Assembly (NCBI GenBank): GCA_964345555.1
Contig: CAYFRD010000011.1
Location: forward strand, 1-41,434
DNA: 41,434 nt
Source of the DNA: Peptoniphilus_E sp964345555
GTDB taxonomy: Bacteria > Bacillota > Clostridia > Tissierellales > Peptoniphilaceae
Reading direction: 5' to 3'
Shown: positions 7,037 through 16,300 of the stretch, piece after piece
Layout: each line of letters begins with the position of its first letter
How positions within the stretch are numbered: the first letter of the stretch is position 1
Notes under the pieces: generated by a model
The model's database searches: none
What the model was told of the DNA's origin: nothing
What the model saw: only the letters and a program-made list of their open reading frames with translations
Made by a program: the position numbers and the translations under genes

Positions 7037-8950
7037 TTGGACGTAAAAAATTATATAAAGGGAGATTATGATGTAGTTGTAGTGGGAGCAGGTCATGCAG
7101 GCTCCGAAGCGGCTCTTGCCAGTGCACGAATGGGGATGAAGACTGCACTACTGTGCATAAATCTGGACTCAATAGCAGCCATGAGCTGTAATCCCAATAT
7201 CGGCGGCACGGGAAAGGGCCACCTGGTTAGAGAAATAGATGCTCTGGGCGGTGAAATGGCGAAGGTCATAGATGAGAGTTTTATTCAATCGAGAATGCTC
7301 AATACTTCAAAGGGACCTGCTGTTCACTCTTTAAGAGTGCAAGCTGACAAGAGAATGTACCACGAAGTGATGAAGAGAGTTTTGGAAAATCAGGAAAATC
7401 TCGATCTCTATGAAACTGAAGTTGAGGATTTAATAGTTGAAGATGGAAAAATAAAGGGAGTAGTTTCCAAGACGGGAGCGGTCTACAGCACAAAGATCGT
7501 CGTTCTTTCCACCGGAACGTATTTAAAGGGCAGAATTTTCATAGGAGAGCTGAACTATGCTTCAGGACCTCAAGGATTCAGGCCGGCGGGTAAACTTTCA
7601 GGTGCATTGGAAAGACTGGGGATAAAACTCATGAGATTGAAGACCGGCACACCTGCCAGGGTTTTGAGATCATCTCTTGATTATGAAAAAATGGAAGTGC
7701 AACGAGGCGATGAACGAGTTGTTCCCTTTTCCTTTTTAAATATTGACAAGGACTTGAACAAGCACCAAGAGGAATGTTATCTGACCTACACCACTGAAAA
7801 ATGCCATGATATCATAAGGCAAAACTTGAACCGATCGGCTTTATATTTAGGGGATATCGAAGGAGTCGGTCCGAGATACTGCCCTTCTATTGAAGATAAA
7901 GTGGTCAGATTCAGTGATAAAGACTCTCATCAAGTATTTATAGAGCCGGAGGGTCTTACCACTGATGAAATGTACGTGCAAGGCGTCAGTTCTTCCCTGC
8001 CGGAGGAAGTGCAAAATGAATTTTACAAGGAAATAATAGGGCTTGAAAGCGTGAAGATTCTAAGACCTGCCTATGCCATAGAGTATGACGCCATAGATGC
8101 CACGGAACTCAAGAGGACATTGGAACACATGAATATCGAGGGACTTTACTTCGCAGGACAGATCAACGGTTCGTCGGGATATGAAGAAGCTGCGGCACAA
8201 GGCATAATCGCAGGTATCAATGCCGCTTTAAAGATAAGAGGCGAAGAACAGATAGTGCTCAAGAGATCGGAAGCCTATATCGGAGTGCTCATAGACGACC
8301 TTGTAACAAAGGGAACTAAGGAACCCTACAGAATGATGACGGCAAGAGCTGAATATCGACTGACTCTAAGACAGGACAATGCGGACCTTAGACTGACGGA
8401 GACGGGCAGAAAAATAGGTTTGGTCACAGATGACAGATACGAAGGCTATTTGTACAGAAAGAATGTTATAGAGTCGGAACTGCAAAGATTGGCATCTATA
8501 AAGGTCAATCCCGCAGAAGAAAACAACAAAAAACTTGAAGAACTGGGCAGCACACCTATCAAAAGCACTCAAAGCATAAAGGAACTAATTAGAAGACCGG
8601 AGCTTAGCTATGACCTGACTGCAGTATTTGATCCGCAAAGACCGCAGATAAGACCTGATATAAGAGATTCTGTGGAGATAGAAATAAAGTATGAGGGTTA
8701 TATCAAGAAGCAACAAGTACAAATAAACCAATTCAAAAAATTGGAGAGCAAGAAGCTGAATATAGACATGGATTATTCAAAAATAGACGGATTGAGACTG
8801 GAAGCTCGTGAAAAATTAAACAACATAAAACCGGAATCCATAGCTCAAGCTTCCAGAATTACAGGAGTATCCCCTGCCGATATAAATGTTCTGTTGATAT
8901 ACTTGGAACAACAAAGGAGAAAAAATGAAGTTAGCACAACTGATAAGTGA
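7037..8950 (+). CDS. mnmG: tRNA uridine-5-carboxymethylaminomethyl(34) synthesis enzyme MnmG
   Basis: 637 residues, typical of the long MnmG/GidA form. The FAD-binding Rossmann motif VVGAGHAGSEAA is at about residues 15-26, followed by the signature CNPNIGGTGKGHLVREIDAL. The second family signature, GQINGSSGYEEAAAQG, is at about 375-390, and the helical C-terminal domain that contacts MnmE is present. It starts at TTG 7037, preceded by AGGAAA. The 3' end overlaps rsmG by 26 nt, indicating translational coupling. It works with MnmE on wobble uridine of tRNA. Confidence 0.98.
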   Translation: MDVKNYIKGDYDVVVVGAGHAGSEAALASARMGMKTALLCINLDSIAAMSCNPNIGGTGKGHLVREIDALGGEMAKVIDESFIQSRMLNTSKGPAVHSLRVQADKRMYHEVMKRVLENQENLDLYETEVEDLIVEDGKIKGVVSKTGAVYSTKIVVLSTGTYLKGRIFIGELNYASGPQGFRPAGKLSGALERLGIKLMRLKTGTPARVLRSSLDYEKMEVQRGDERVVPFSFLNIDKDLNKHQEECYLTYTTEKCHDIIRQNLNRSALYLGDIEGVGPRYCPSIEDKVVRFSDKDSHQVFIEPEGLTTDEMYVQGVSSSLPEEVQNEFYKEIIGLESVKILRPAYAIEYDAIDATELKRTLEHMNIEGLYFAGQINGSSGYEEAAAQGIIAGINAALKIRGEEQIVLKRSEAYIGVLIDDLVTKGTKEPYRMMTARAEYRLTLRQDNADLRLTETGRKIGLVTDDRYEGYLYRKNVIESELQRLASIKVNPAEENNKKLEELGSTPIKSTQSIKELIRRPELSYDLTAVFDPQRPQIRPDIRDSVEIEIKYEGYIKKQQVQINQFKKLESKKLNIDMDYSKIDGLRLEAREKLNNIKPESIAQASRITGVSPADINVLLIYLEQQRRKNEVSTTDK

Positions 8951-9620
8951 TTTCGGACTCAACGAGGATTGCACGCAGGACTTGGAAAAATACAAAGAAG
9001 TGCTTCTCAAATGGAACGAAGTTATGAACCTCACTGCCATAACAGACGATGAGGAAATAAATGTTAAACATTTTTTGGATTGTCTTTCTCTTTTCAAGAC
9101 AAATTATTTAGAAGGAAATAAATCCGTAATAGATGTGGGAACGGGAGCCGGTTTTCCCGGAGTAGTGCTTAAAATCTACAACAGAGATTTGCAAATCACG
9201 CTTATGGATTCATTGAACAAGAGAATAAAATTTTTGGATGAAGTGGTGAAAGAATTAAATCTTCAAGGAGTTGAAACTCTTCATGCAAGAGCCGAAGAAC
9301 TGGCAAGAAATAAAGACTACAGAGAATCCTATGATGTAGCCACATCAAGAGCCGTTGCAAATCTGTCAACTCTTTGCGAATATACACTCCCCTTTGTGAA
9401 AATCGGCGGTCATTTCATAGCCATGAAAGGTCCCGAATACGAAGCGGAACTGCAAGAAGCTGATAAAGCAATAAAAATCCTCGGAGGGAAATTGGAAAAA
9501 GTCATAAAGACAGAACTCCCGGGAGATATTATGCATTACCTGCTTATAATAAAAAAAATAAATGCCACTGATAAAAAATACCCCAGGGGCGGAGGAAAAC
9601 CCAAGAGCAAACCGCTATGA
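8925..9620 (+). CDS. rsmG: 16S rRNA (guanine(527)-N7)-methyltransferase RsmG
   Basis: 231 residues, normal for RsmG/GidB. The SAM-binding motif I reads VIDVGTGAGFPGVVL at about 70-84. An acidic second strand (LMDSLNKRIKFL), the TSRAVANL segment, and the lysine-rich tail PRGGGKPKSKPL are all family marks. It methylates G527 of 16S rRNA in the decoding region; loss gives low-level streptomycin resistance in known species. It starts at ATG 8925 with AAAGGAG inside the end of mnmG. A strong terminator follows at once, so mnmE-mnmG-rsmG form one operon. Confidence 0.97.
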   Translation: MKLAQLISDFGLNEDCTQDLEKYKEVLLKWNEVMNLTAITDDEEINVKHFLDCLSLFKTNYLEGNKSVIDVGTGAGFPGVVLKIYNRDLQITLMDSLNKRIKFLDEVVKELNLQGVETLHARAEELARNKDYRESYDVATSRAVANLSTLCEYTLPFVKIGGHFIAMKGPEYEAELQEADKAIKILGGKLEKVIKTELPGDIMHYLLIIKKINATDKKYPRGGGKPKSKPL

Positions 9621-9645
9621 TCCCGAGAAGTTCTCGGGATTTTTG
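9620..9645 (+). terminator. Terminator of mnmE-mnmG-rsmG
   Basis: Stem ATCCCGAGA/TCTCGGGAT with a 3-nt loop, followed by TTTTT. It begins on the last base of the rsmG stop codon. Confidence 0.9.
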
Positions 9646-9773
9646 TATGAATATAAATATAAAAATTTAAATTAAAATGAAAAACAGCAAAAATAAAATA
9701 AAAGCATAAAAAAATCCAGTAAAATGTATAAAAATATAGCAAAAATTCTTAATTAATAGATAAAAAGAAATCT

Positions 9774-9791
9774 ATGCTCCACGTGGAGCAT
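9774..9791. promoter_or_regulatory. parS-type ParB site 1
   Basis: ATGCTCCACGTGGAGCAT, a perfect palindrome with the CACGTG core of parS sites (compare TGTTTCACGTGAAACA in Bacillus). It lies just upstream of the -35 box of parA. An identical copy is 70 bp downstream. Confidence 0.88.
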
Positions 9792-9803
9792 AAATTGTTC
9801 TAT

Positions 9804-9832
9804 TTGAATTAAATATATGCTTCGTGTATAAT
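9804..9832 (+). promoter_or_regulatory. parA-parB promoter
   Basis: TTGAAT, 17-bp spacer, TATAAT. It sits between the two parS-type palindromes, and the expected transcription start (about 9839) falls just before the second, so ParB binding and spreading could repress it. Confidence 0.8.
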
Positions 9833-9843
9833 GATATAAAGGA

Positions 9844-9861
9844 ATGCTCCACGTGGAGCAT
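9844..9861. promoter_or_regulatory. parS-type ParB site 2
   Basis: Identical 18-bp palindrome to site 1, located at the very start of the predicted parA transcript, 41 bp before the parA ATG. Confidence 0.88.
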
Positions 9862-9901
9862 TTTGAAAAAGTTTGTATGTTTTTCAAAATCGGGAGGAAT
9901 T

Positions 9902-10663
9902 ATGGGAAAGGTTATAAGTATTTTCAATCAAAAGGGCGGTGTGGGCAAGACTACCACAGTTGTGAATTTGACTGCCGCCCTGGCAAAGAAGAAACACAAG
10001 GTGCTGTTGGTGGATATAGATCCTCAGGCAAATGCTTCTTCCGCTCTTTTAAAGGAAGAAGCGGAAAGGAATATCTACGACCTTTTGATAAATGATAGCG
10101 AAGATGTCATCTATAAGACGAACACACCGAATCTGGATATAATTCCCTCTTCTTCGGATCTTGCCGGAGCTGAGATAGAGATATCAAATTCGCAAAATTG
10201 GCAATATATTTTGAGAAACAAATTGAAATTTGCACTTGAAAGCTATGACTATATCTTTATTGATTGTCCTCCGTCCTTGGGAGTTTTATCAATTATTTCC
10301 CTGGTGGCATCAGACAGCATATTGATTCCGGTGCAAAGCGAGTACTATGCCCTTGAAGGCGTGGGACAACTGATGAATACCATCACTTTGGTAAAAGAGA
10401 ATTTTAACGAAGATATAAAAGTTGAAGGCGTGTTGATGGTTATGTACGATAGCAGAACTAATCTGTCTGCCGGTGTAAAGAATGAAGTGGCAGAGTTTTT
10501 CGGGGACTTGCTCTACGACACATTGATCCCCAGAAATATACGATTGGCCGAAGCACCCAGCTTCGGTAAAAATATATTTGAATACGACAGATTTTCCAAG
10601 GGTGCAAGAGCTTATAACAAACTTGCAAAGGAATTTTTAAGCAGAAACAAGGTGAATAAATGA
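9902..10663 (+). CDS. parA: Chromosome partitioning ATPase ParA (Soj)
   Basis: 253 residues, the standard Soj length. The deviant Walker A motif KGGVGKTTT is at about residues 11-19, DIDPQANAS at about 40 (Walker A'), and DCPPSLG at about 120 (Walker B). It binds ATP and DNA, is stimulated by ParB, and acts in origin segregation and control of DnaA in known systems. I chose ATG 9902 because GGGAGGA lies just upstream and the product begins MGKVISIFNQ; the longer open frame from 9824 runs through the parS site and promoter. It overlaps parB by 4 nt (ATGA). Confidence 0.97.
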   Translation: MGKVISIFNQKGGVGKTTTVVNLTAALAKKKHKVLLVDIDPQANASSALLKEEAERNIYDLLINDSEDVIYKTNTPNLDIIPSSSDLAGAEIEISNSQNWQYILRNKLKFALESYDYIFIDCPPSLGVLSIISLVASDSILIPVQSEYYALEGVGQLMNTITLVKENFNEDIKVEGVLMVMYDSRTNLSAGVKNEVAEFFGDLLYDTLIPRNIRLAEAPSFGKNIFEYDRFSKGARAYNKLAKEFLSRNKVNK

Positions 10664-11505
10664 GAAAAATGACTTTGGGAAGAGGTATTAACAATTTTAT
10701 TAAGGATTCCGATGCAGTGGAGAAATTGTTGAAGGAAGAGGATTCTTCCAAACTGGAAACAGTAAAGATATCTGACATAATAGTTAATGAAGATCAAGCC
10801 AGAAAGCATTTTGACGAAGAATCGCTGCAGGAGTTGGCAAATTCAATAAGGGAATTCGGAATAATACAACCTCTCATATTGAGAAAAAAAGATGACAGGT
10901 ACATGATAATAGCCGGCGAAAGAAGATTCAGAGCAGCACAGATGCTGGAATTTGAAGAAGTGCCGGCGGTTATTAAAGATATAGACGACGAAAGTGCCGA
11001 CAAGATATCTCTGATAGAAAATGTTCAGCGAAAGGACTTAAATCCCATTGAGGAAGCGTCCGGGTATAAAAATGTAATAGACTCCTACGGTATCACGCAG
11101 GAACAATTGGCACAAGCTTTGGGAAAAAGCAGGCAGTATATAGGTAATACCATGAGGCTTTTGAAGCTGGATCACAGAGTTATAGAACTGATGCAAAAAG
11201 GTCTGCTCTCTCCCTCTCACGGTAAACTTCTACTTAGCATAAAGGACAAGGACAGACAGTATTCCGAAGCCAAGAGAATCGTGAAACTGGGTAACACCGT
11301 AAAGGAGACCACCTATATCATAAATAACAGGAGAAGACCCGAACCCGATATTTACATTGAAAGAGCAAAAAGAGACCTGTCCGATATTTTAGGTACAAAG
11401 GTCATGATAAAAAACACAGGCAAAAAGAAAAACATAGTTATCGAATACTATAACGACGAAGATCTATCGAGAATTTATGAAAAAATAATGGGCAGTGATT
11501 TTTGA
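10660..11505 (+). CDS. parB: Chromosome partitioning protein ParB (Spo0J)
   Basis: 281 residues. The N-terminal ParB domain has the GERRFRAAQ motif near residue 85, which forms the CTP-binding site, then ENVQRKDLNPIEEA, followed by the helix-turn-helix (QEQLAQALGKSRQYIGNTMR) that reads parS. The C-terminal part is a dimerisation domain. It loads at parS, slides as a CTP-dependent clamp, and recruits condensin and ParA. Two parS-type palindromes stand just upstream of the operon. Start at ATG 10660, overlapping parA; ATG 10669 (MTLGRG) is a possible alternative. No noc gene separates rsmG and parA here. Confidence 0.97.
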   Translation: MRKMTLGRGINNFIKDSDAVEKLLKEEDSSKLETVKISDIIVNEDQARKHFDEESLQELANSIREFGIIQPLILRKKDDRYMIIAGERRFRAAQMLEFEEVPAVIKDIDDESADKISLIENVQRKDLNPIEEASGYKNVIDSYGITQEQLAQALGKSRQYIGNTMRLLKLDHRVIELMQKGLLSPSHGKLLLSIKDKDRQYSEAKRIVKLGNTVKETTYIINNRRRPEPDIYIERAKRDLSDILGTKVMIKNTGKKKNIVIEYYNDEDLSRIYEKIMGSDF

Positions 11506-12368
11506 TGCAATATTTAAATGTTTACTTTATGAATGTATATGCAAAGAACAAATTGAGCGGCAAGACCGTTGCCGGAGTTTTCAACCGTGAGCAATTCGTG
11601 GATGTGGACATGCAGAAGCTTTCGGAAAACCTCAATCAATCCACCGTCGCCTTTGTCAACAGGATTGATGTGGACAACTTTGAAGCAAAATTTTATTGTG
11701 GAAATAAAGAGGAGAATTTCTGTGGTTATGCGGCAATAGGCACATTTTACACCCTTGCCGAAAAAAATTACATAATGCCTATCGAACAGGGCGTTAAAAA
11801 TGTGGTGCTCAAAACGGGAAAGGGAAAGATCGAAATCGAACTGCACTATAGAAATTCTGAAATTGATCACGTGTCCTTGAAATTTCCAAAAATTGAAGTG
11901 GAAAGTGAAGTTCCTCAAGAAGAACTTCTCAGAGTGCTGAACATTTCAAGAGAAGATCTAAGGTCGAATAATATCTACACTGCGAAGATACACGGTTCAC
12001 AGCACAAACAAGTGGTTGTACCACTGAAAAATGCTGAATTTGTGCAAGATCCTGAATTTATCGCAGACGAAGCGGAAAAATATTTTCGAAAAATGGACTA
12101 TGACAGCCTTGAATTGTTGGCATTAAAAGGAGAAAATGATGTCTTCAGAAAATGGATCTACCCAACCTCACAATCGGATAAGATCGACAATTCCGAGGAC
12201 ATAACCGACCTGTCCTTTTACTATCTCTTTAATGAAGGTCTGGTCAATGAAGACAAAGAATTTCGTCTAAACGGTGATTACGTATTTTCCTTGAGAAAAC
12301 CCGAGGACGGAATAGTCAGACTGGAAGCAAGAGCAAGTATATATTTGAACGGAATATTGAATATATGA
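11505..12368 (+). CDS. PhzF family isomerase-like protein
   Basis: 287 residues with the two-lobed PhzF layout. The N-terminus runs into NVYAKNKLSGKTVAGVF, a variant of the family's opening with its active-site region, and ENFCGYAAIGTFYTLAE matches the G-(H/Y)-A-T-(I/L)-(G/A)-x-(F/W) substrate-loop signature. The catalytic residues of phenazine PhzF are not all recognisable, so this is a distant member; most such proteins have no known substrate and phenazine synthesis is not implied. It starts at ATG 11505 sharing one base with the parB stop (TGATG), so it is translationally coupled to parAB. An in-frame TTG at 11502 is a less likely start. Confidence 0.8.
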   Translation: MQYLNVYFMNVYAKNKLSGKTVAGVFNREQFVDVDMQKLSENLNQSTVAFVNRIDVDNFEAKFYCGNKEENFCGYAAIGTFYTLAEKNYIMPIEQGVKNVVLKTGKGKIEIELHYRNSEIDHVSLKFPKIEVESEVPQEELLRVLNISREDLRSNNIYTAKIHGSQHKQVVVPLKNAEFVQDPEFIADEAEKYFRKMDYDSLELLALKGENDVFRKWIYPTSQSDKIDNSEDITDLSFYYLFNEGLVNEDKEFRLNGDYVFSLRKPEDGIVRLEARASIYLNGILNI

Positions 12369-12369
12369 G

Positions 12370-12807
12370 GTGTTAAAAATTAAAAAGAATAGAAAATATA
12401 GAAATAAAAACAGGACAAAGCTATTTGTTACGCTGTTTTTTATATTGTTACTGGTTCTATCCTACAAGATGCTCTCAGGCAGAAACAAAATAATGCACTT
12501 GGAACTGAAAAACGTATCCTATGTGGAACTCATAAGGTTCGATGTGAATTATATGACCAGTATCAACGATTCTGCAAAACTCAGAGATATATTGATAATG
12601 CTCAATTCTCTCAAGGGCGAACCTGCACAATTTGACAGCGATGAATCCACAGGACCTGATTTTATAAATGTATACGACAAAAATTTCAACAAACTGGAAA
12701 TTGCTAAATTTGAAAGTTTTTTAAAATACGACAACAAGTGGTATAAATTGGATAACGGAAGCATTGAAAAATTCAATAAAGTGTTTAAAAACAGCAAACA
12801 GCTTTGA
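12370..12807 (+). CDS. Small single-pass membrane protein, unknown
   Basis: About 145 residues. A very basic N-terminus (KKNRKYRNKNRTK) precedes one hydrophobic helix at about residues 18-35, followed by an extracytoplasmic domain of about 105 residues with DESTGPDFINVYD and YDNKWYKLDNGSIEKF. The topology is a positive-inside anchor with an outside domain. No family is recognised. The start is uncertain: GTG 12370 follows the phzF stop by 1 base but lacks a ribosome-binding site, whereas GAGGTG at 12367-12372 would suit a start some codons later, where only ATT is available. It is last in the parA-parB-phzF unit, followed by a terminator. Confidence 0.65.
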   Translation: MLKIKKNRKYRNKNRTKLFVTLFFILLLVLSYKMLSGRNKIMHLELKNVSYVELIRFDVNYMTSINDSAKLRDILIMLNSLKGEPAQFDSDESTGPDFINVYDKNFNKLEIAKFESFLKYDNKWYKLDNGSIEKFNKVFKNSKQL

Positions 12808-12840
12808 CAACGTGAAAGTTGATTTATAATAAAAAATTAA

Positions 12841-12878
12841 CTCGGTATTTTGTAAGTATTACAGAATATCGGGTTTTT
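12841..12878 (+). terminator. Terminator of parA-parB-phzF unit
   Basis: CTCGGTATTTTGTAA pairs with TTACAGAATATCGGG (with G-U pairs and a 3-nt loop), followed by TTTTTT. Confidence 0.8.
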
Positions 12879-13042
12879 TATTGTAATAATATTATTGCAT
12901 CGGAATTGTTGATATTTATTATCGATAGTATTTCTTTAATATTGTATTTATTTTTTCTAAGTGGATACCCGAGTTCTCCCGTTGTATTTTGATTTGTATT
13001 ATATCTGCATTAAGGTTTTATGCAGGGATAGTAGATTAATAC

Positions 13043-13067
13043 GGACGATTGGGGAATCGTCCACTAC
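13043..13067. repeat. Interspersed palindromic repeat, GGACGATT variant
   Basis: GGACGATT/AATCGTCC arms with a 4-nt loop, ending in ACTAC. It resembles the GGGACGATG copy at 4145-4170. Confidence 0.55.
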
Positions 13068-13257
13068 TTTGGTTGTTGGTTATTTAGTGTAGTACCCATC
13101 CATTTTAGTTGTAGGTGCAGGCATCCACGCCATCCCCTTATATTTGTTTTATACATTATAGTGTGTATTGTTGGAGATATTCAATTTTTGTAAAGCGGCG
13201 TTATTTATATGGTACTGCAGTTATCGTCCTTACATTTACATATTGCATTCACTTTCA

Positions 13258-13282
13258 TCAGGGGCGGTGCCCACGTCTGTCC
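13258..13282 (+). repeat. Interspersed palindromic repeat, decayed copy
   Basis: Contains AGGGGCGGTGCCCAC, close to the opening of the copy at 2725-2751; the right arm is eroded. Confidence 0.4.
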
Positions 13283-13344
13283 TATAGATTTTGTTGTCGA
13301 TTATAATCCAAGATTTATAGAATCGCTTCCTGCAGTGTATGAGA

Positions 13345-13372
13345 AAACCCTCGGATTATTCTCCGAGGGTTT
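13345..13372. terminator. Terminator of the 13387-16987 surface gene
   Basis: 11-bp stem AAACCCTCGGA/TCCGAGGGTTT with a 6-nt loop, T-rich on both exits. It lies 15 bp beyond the minus-strand stop codon. Confidence 0.85.
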
Positions 13373-13386
13373 ATTGTCATCTATAT

Positions 13387-16300
13387 CTATAGAGGTTTTT
13401 TAAAAATTGCGATCCATTGTTCAAGATTTCTATTGAACTCATCTTTCCCTGTCCTTCTGTCTAAGTGGTGGCTGTTGGATGCTTCCACTATTTCCCAGTA
13501 GAACCAATCTGATTTATCCATGTCGGGGAAATCTCTCACTTGTGACTGTAAATTTTTAACTGCAATTTCATCTGCCACTCTGTCGAACATTCTGTTCAGT
13601 GTAGTAGCCGCTTCCGCTCTTGTCAGGAGATTGTCAGGTCTGAAACTTCCGTCTTCATATCCGATTATCCTCTTATTGCCATAGATTTTGTTGATTTGAG
13701 ATTCGTACTTGTGACCCTTGATATCTGCAAAATCAGACACATAACTGTTGTCCTTATCTATTTGTGCAAGCATATTGGCAAATTCCGCTCTCGTTATTTT
13801 ATCATCAGGTCTGATATTACCATCTTGAGCATCTAACATATTGTGCTTCAAAGTCGCATTTATATAGGGCAGGTACCAAGCACCTTCATATACATCTGAA
13901 TAATCGGGCTTTGAACCGTCGCTTAAATCCAGATTTGCAAGCCTTGTAACCATAGCAGCAGCTTCAGCTCTTGTAAGACTTCTTTGAGCCTTTACCTCCC
14001 CGTCATCATATCCCTCAATATAAGCAAGATGAGTTTCTGTAGGTTTGATATCCCCTTGATCATTATCATCATATTCGTCTAACACCAGCAATTGACCTGT
14101 AAGAACAGGCTTAACCGGTTGAGGTTTAATTATAGGAACTATTGGAATTACGGGAATTTTTCTTTTCCATTGAGCGGTGAAAGTATGATCGCCTGTAACT
14201 GAGAAGGAATCTCCTGGATTATAGACTGTATCTCCCTCTTTCCAACCGACAAATTCATAGCCCTCTCTGGTTGGCGGATCTATAAGAGTAATAGTTTCAC
14301 CAACAAGGAATTTTTCCGTCTTCTTATCCGAACCATCGTCGAATACACCTTCATTAGCCAAGTAGGTGACAGTTTTTTCAGCTTTCCATTGAGCGGTGAA
14401 AGTATGATCGCCTGTAACTGAGAAGGAATCTCCTGGATTATAGACTGTATCTCCCTCTTTCCAACCGACAAATTCGTAGCCTTCTCTGGTGGGCGGAGCT
14501 ATAAGAGTAATAGTTTCGCCTGCGTGGTGTTCCTCTTCTATTACCTTATCCGTACCGTCACTGAATACACCCTCATTAGCCAAGTAAGTGACAGTTTTAT
14601 CGGCGGTTTGATAGTATACATCGTAATTATTCAGCAAACTTGTCCTTGGCAAATCATGTTTAACATCAGATTCGTCGGAGAATCCCAGATTTGTAAATTT
14701 CTCAAAATTCTCAGGTGGTAAGTATAAGCCATTTACTCCTATATTGCCTTCAAAATAAGTTGAACTGTCAATTGTCAGATTTTGGTAGGGGTCTGTATCC
14801 ACTATGGGATCTGACAACGGCACAGGATCTTCGGTGCTGTGTTGTGATGTGTAGATTGCGCCGCCCCAGTTGGCTTTGTTGTTGATAAATTTACTTTCGT
14901 CTTTAATTATCGCACTTGCTGGTTCAAAAACGTAAAGACCTCCGCCGTGACGACCTGCAGGATCTATTGCTCCACCTTGACCTGTATCGTTTCCGTTAAA
15001 TTCCACACCGGAAAATTCTCCCGAGCCTTCTCTAAGTAGGACTCCAGCTCCGTATCTTGCGGAGTTGTTTTTTACAGTGGAGCTTGTCATATTGAGAGTG
15101 TCCCCGGCTGCCATCAATAGAATGCCGCCGCCCTGACCTGTATCGGGATATCCGGAAGCAGCATGAGCGATATTTCCTTCCAATGTAGAGCTATCGACAG
15201 TCAAGCTTCCGCTGTTTAAAGCTATACCGCCGCCGAAGAAAGACGAATTTTCAGACACTGTGGAACTATTTTTAATAGTTGCCTGTGCATTTTTATACAA
15301 GTATATACCGCCGGCATAACGGTTTGAGGCATTTCCTTTTAACGAGGCGTTATCGACGGTTAAAGTTCCGCCGGACATCTCTATACCGCCACCACGACCG
15401 GCTCTATTTTCCTCTACTGTAGAAGAAGTGATGTTTACAATTCCTCCGTATGCCATTACTCCGCCACCGAAGGGAGACTGGTTATTTGCCACTACTGAAT
15501 TATTTGCAATATCCACTGAGCCGCCTGAAAGGCAGATACCGCCGCCTGATTTTGTAGATATATTTCTTTGCACTTTTGACCCTTCAATAGTCAATTTTCC
15601 TTTAACATTATAGATACCACCGCCATAGGAAGATGAATTATTTTCTATTGTGGAATTTTTGGCGGATACAACAGTATTTTCACGCATATAGACACCGCCG
15701 CCGTTGTTTTTAGCGGTATTGCCGGAAATAGTTGTATTTTCAATGGTCACTGTTTCCGCCTTTGGACCCACGTAGATACCGCCACCATTTGCGGAAGCGG
15801 TGTTATCTTTGATTAAAGTTCCGGTGATAGTAGCTGTGTTGTTGGCATATATAGCACCGCCATACGCTGAAGTATTGGATTCAAAGGAGCCACCTGTAAC
15901 TGTTAAAGGAGAATGTGAATAAACAGCTCCGCCGAGCTCTGCCGAAGAATTGTTTTTAAATGTTGTATCCTTGATGTTGATTTTTGAAGATGACCAAACA
16001 TTTAAAATGCCACCGCCATACTTAGCAGAGGTGTTACCGGAAATCTCAGCTCCATCTATATTTAAAACAGAATTGGCTTTAACACATATAGCGCCGCCGC
16101 CGAATTCAGAAGTAGCTGTACAATTTCTTATTATGTTGCCGGGATTTATTGTAAGCTCACAATTGTCTCTCACATAGACTCCGCCGCTACCTTCGTTTTG
16201 AGAGTCATTGAAGGTACAATTTTCCACAATTACATTGGTGTCAAAGAGTACTTTTGCACCGCCGCCTATAATGACACCGCCCTTTGTGCCGCCTGTTCCG

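Larger units (their letters stand above)
12808..13386. other. Intergenic region with terminators and decayed repeats
   Basis: No supported gene. It holds two terminators (12841-12878 and 13345-13372) and three eroded members of the palindromic repeat family (13043-13067, about 13111-13137, and 13258-13282). Short open frames here are built over the repeats and lack ribosome-binding sites. Confidence 0.5.

Noticed and set aside
9824..9901. N-terminal extension of ParA
   Set aside because: It covers the -10 box and a parS site; the product from ATG 9902 has the standard ParA N-terminus and a strong ribosome-binding site.
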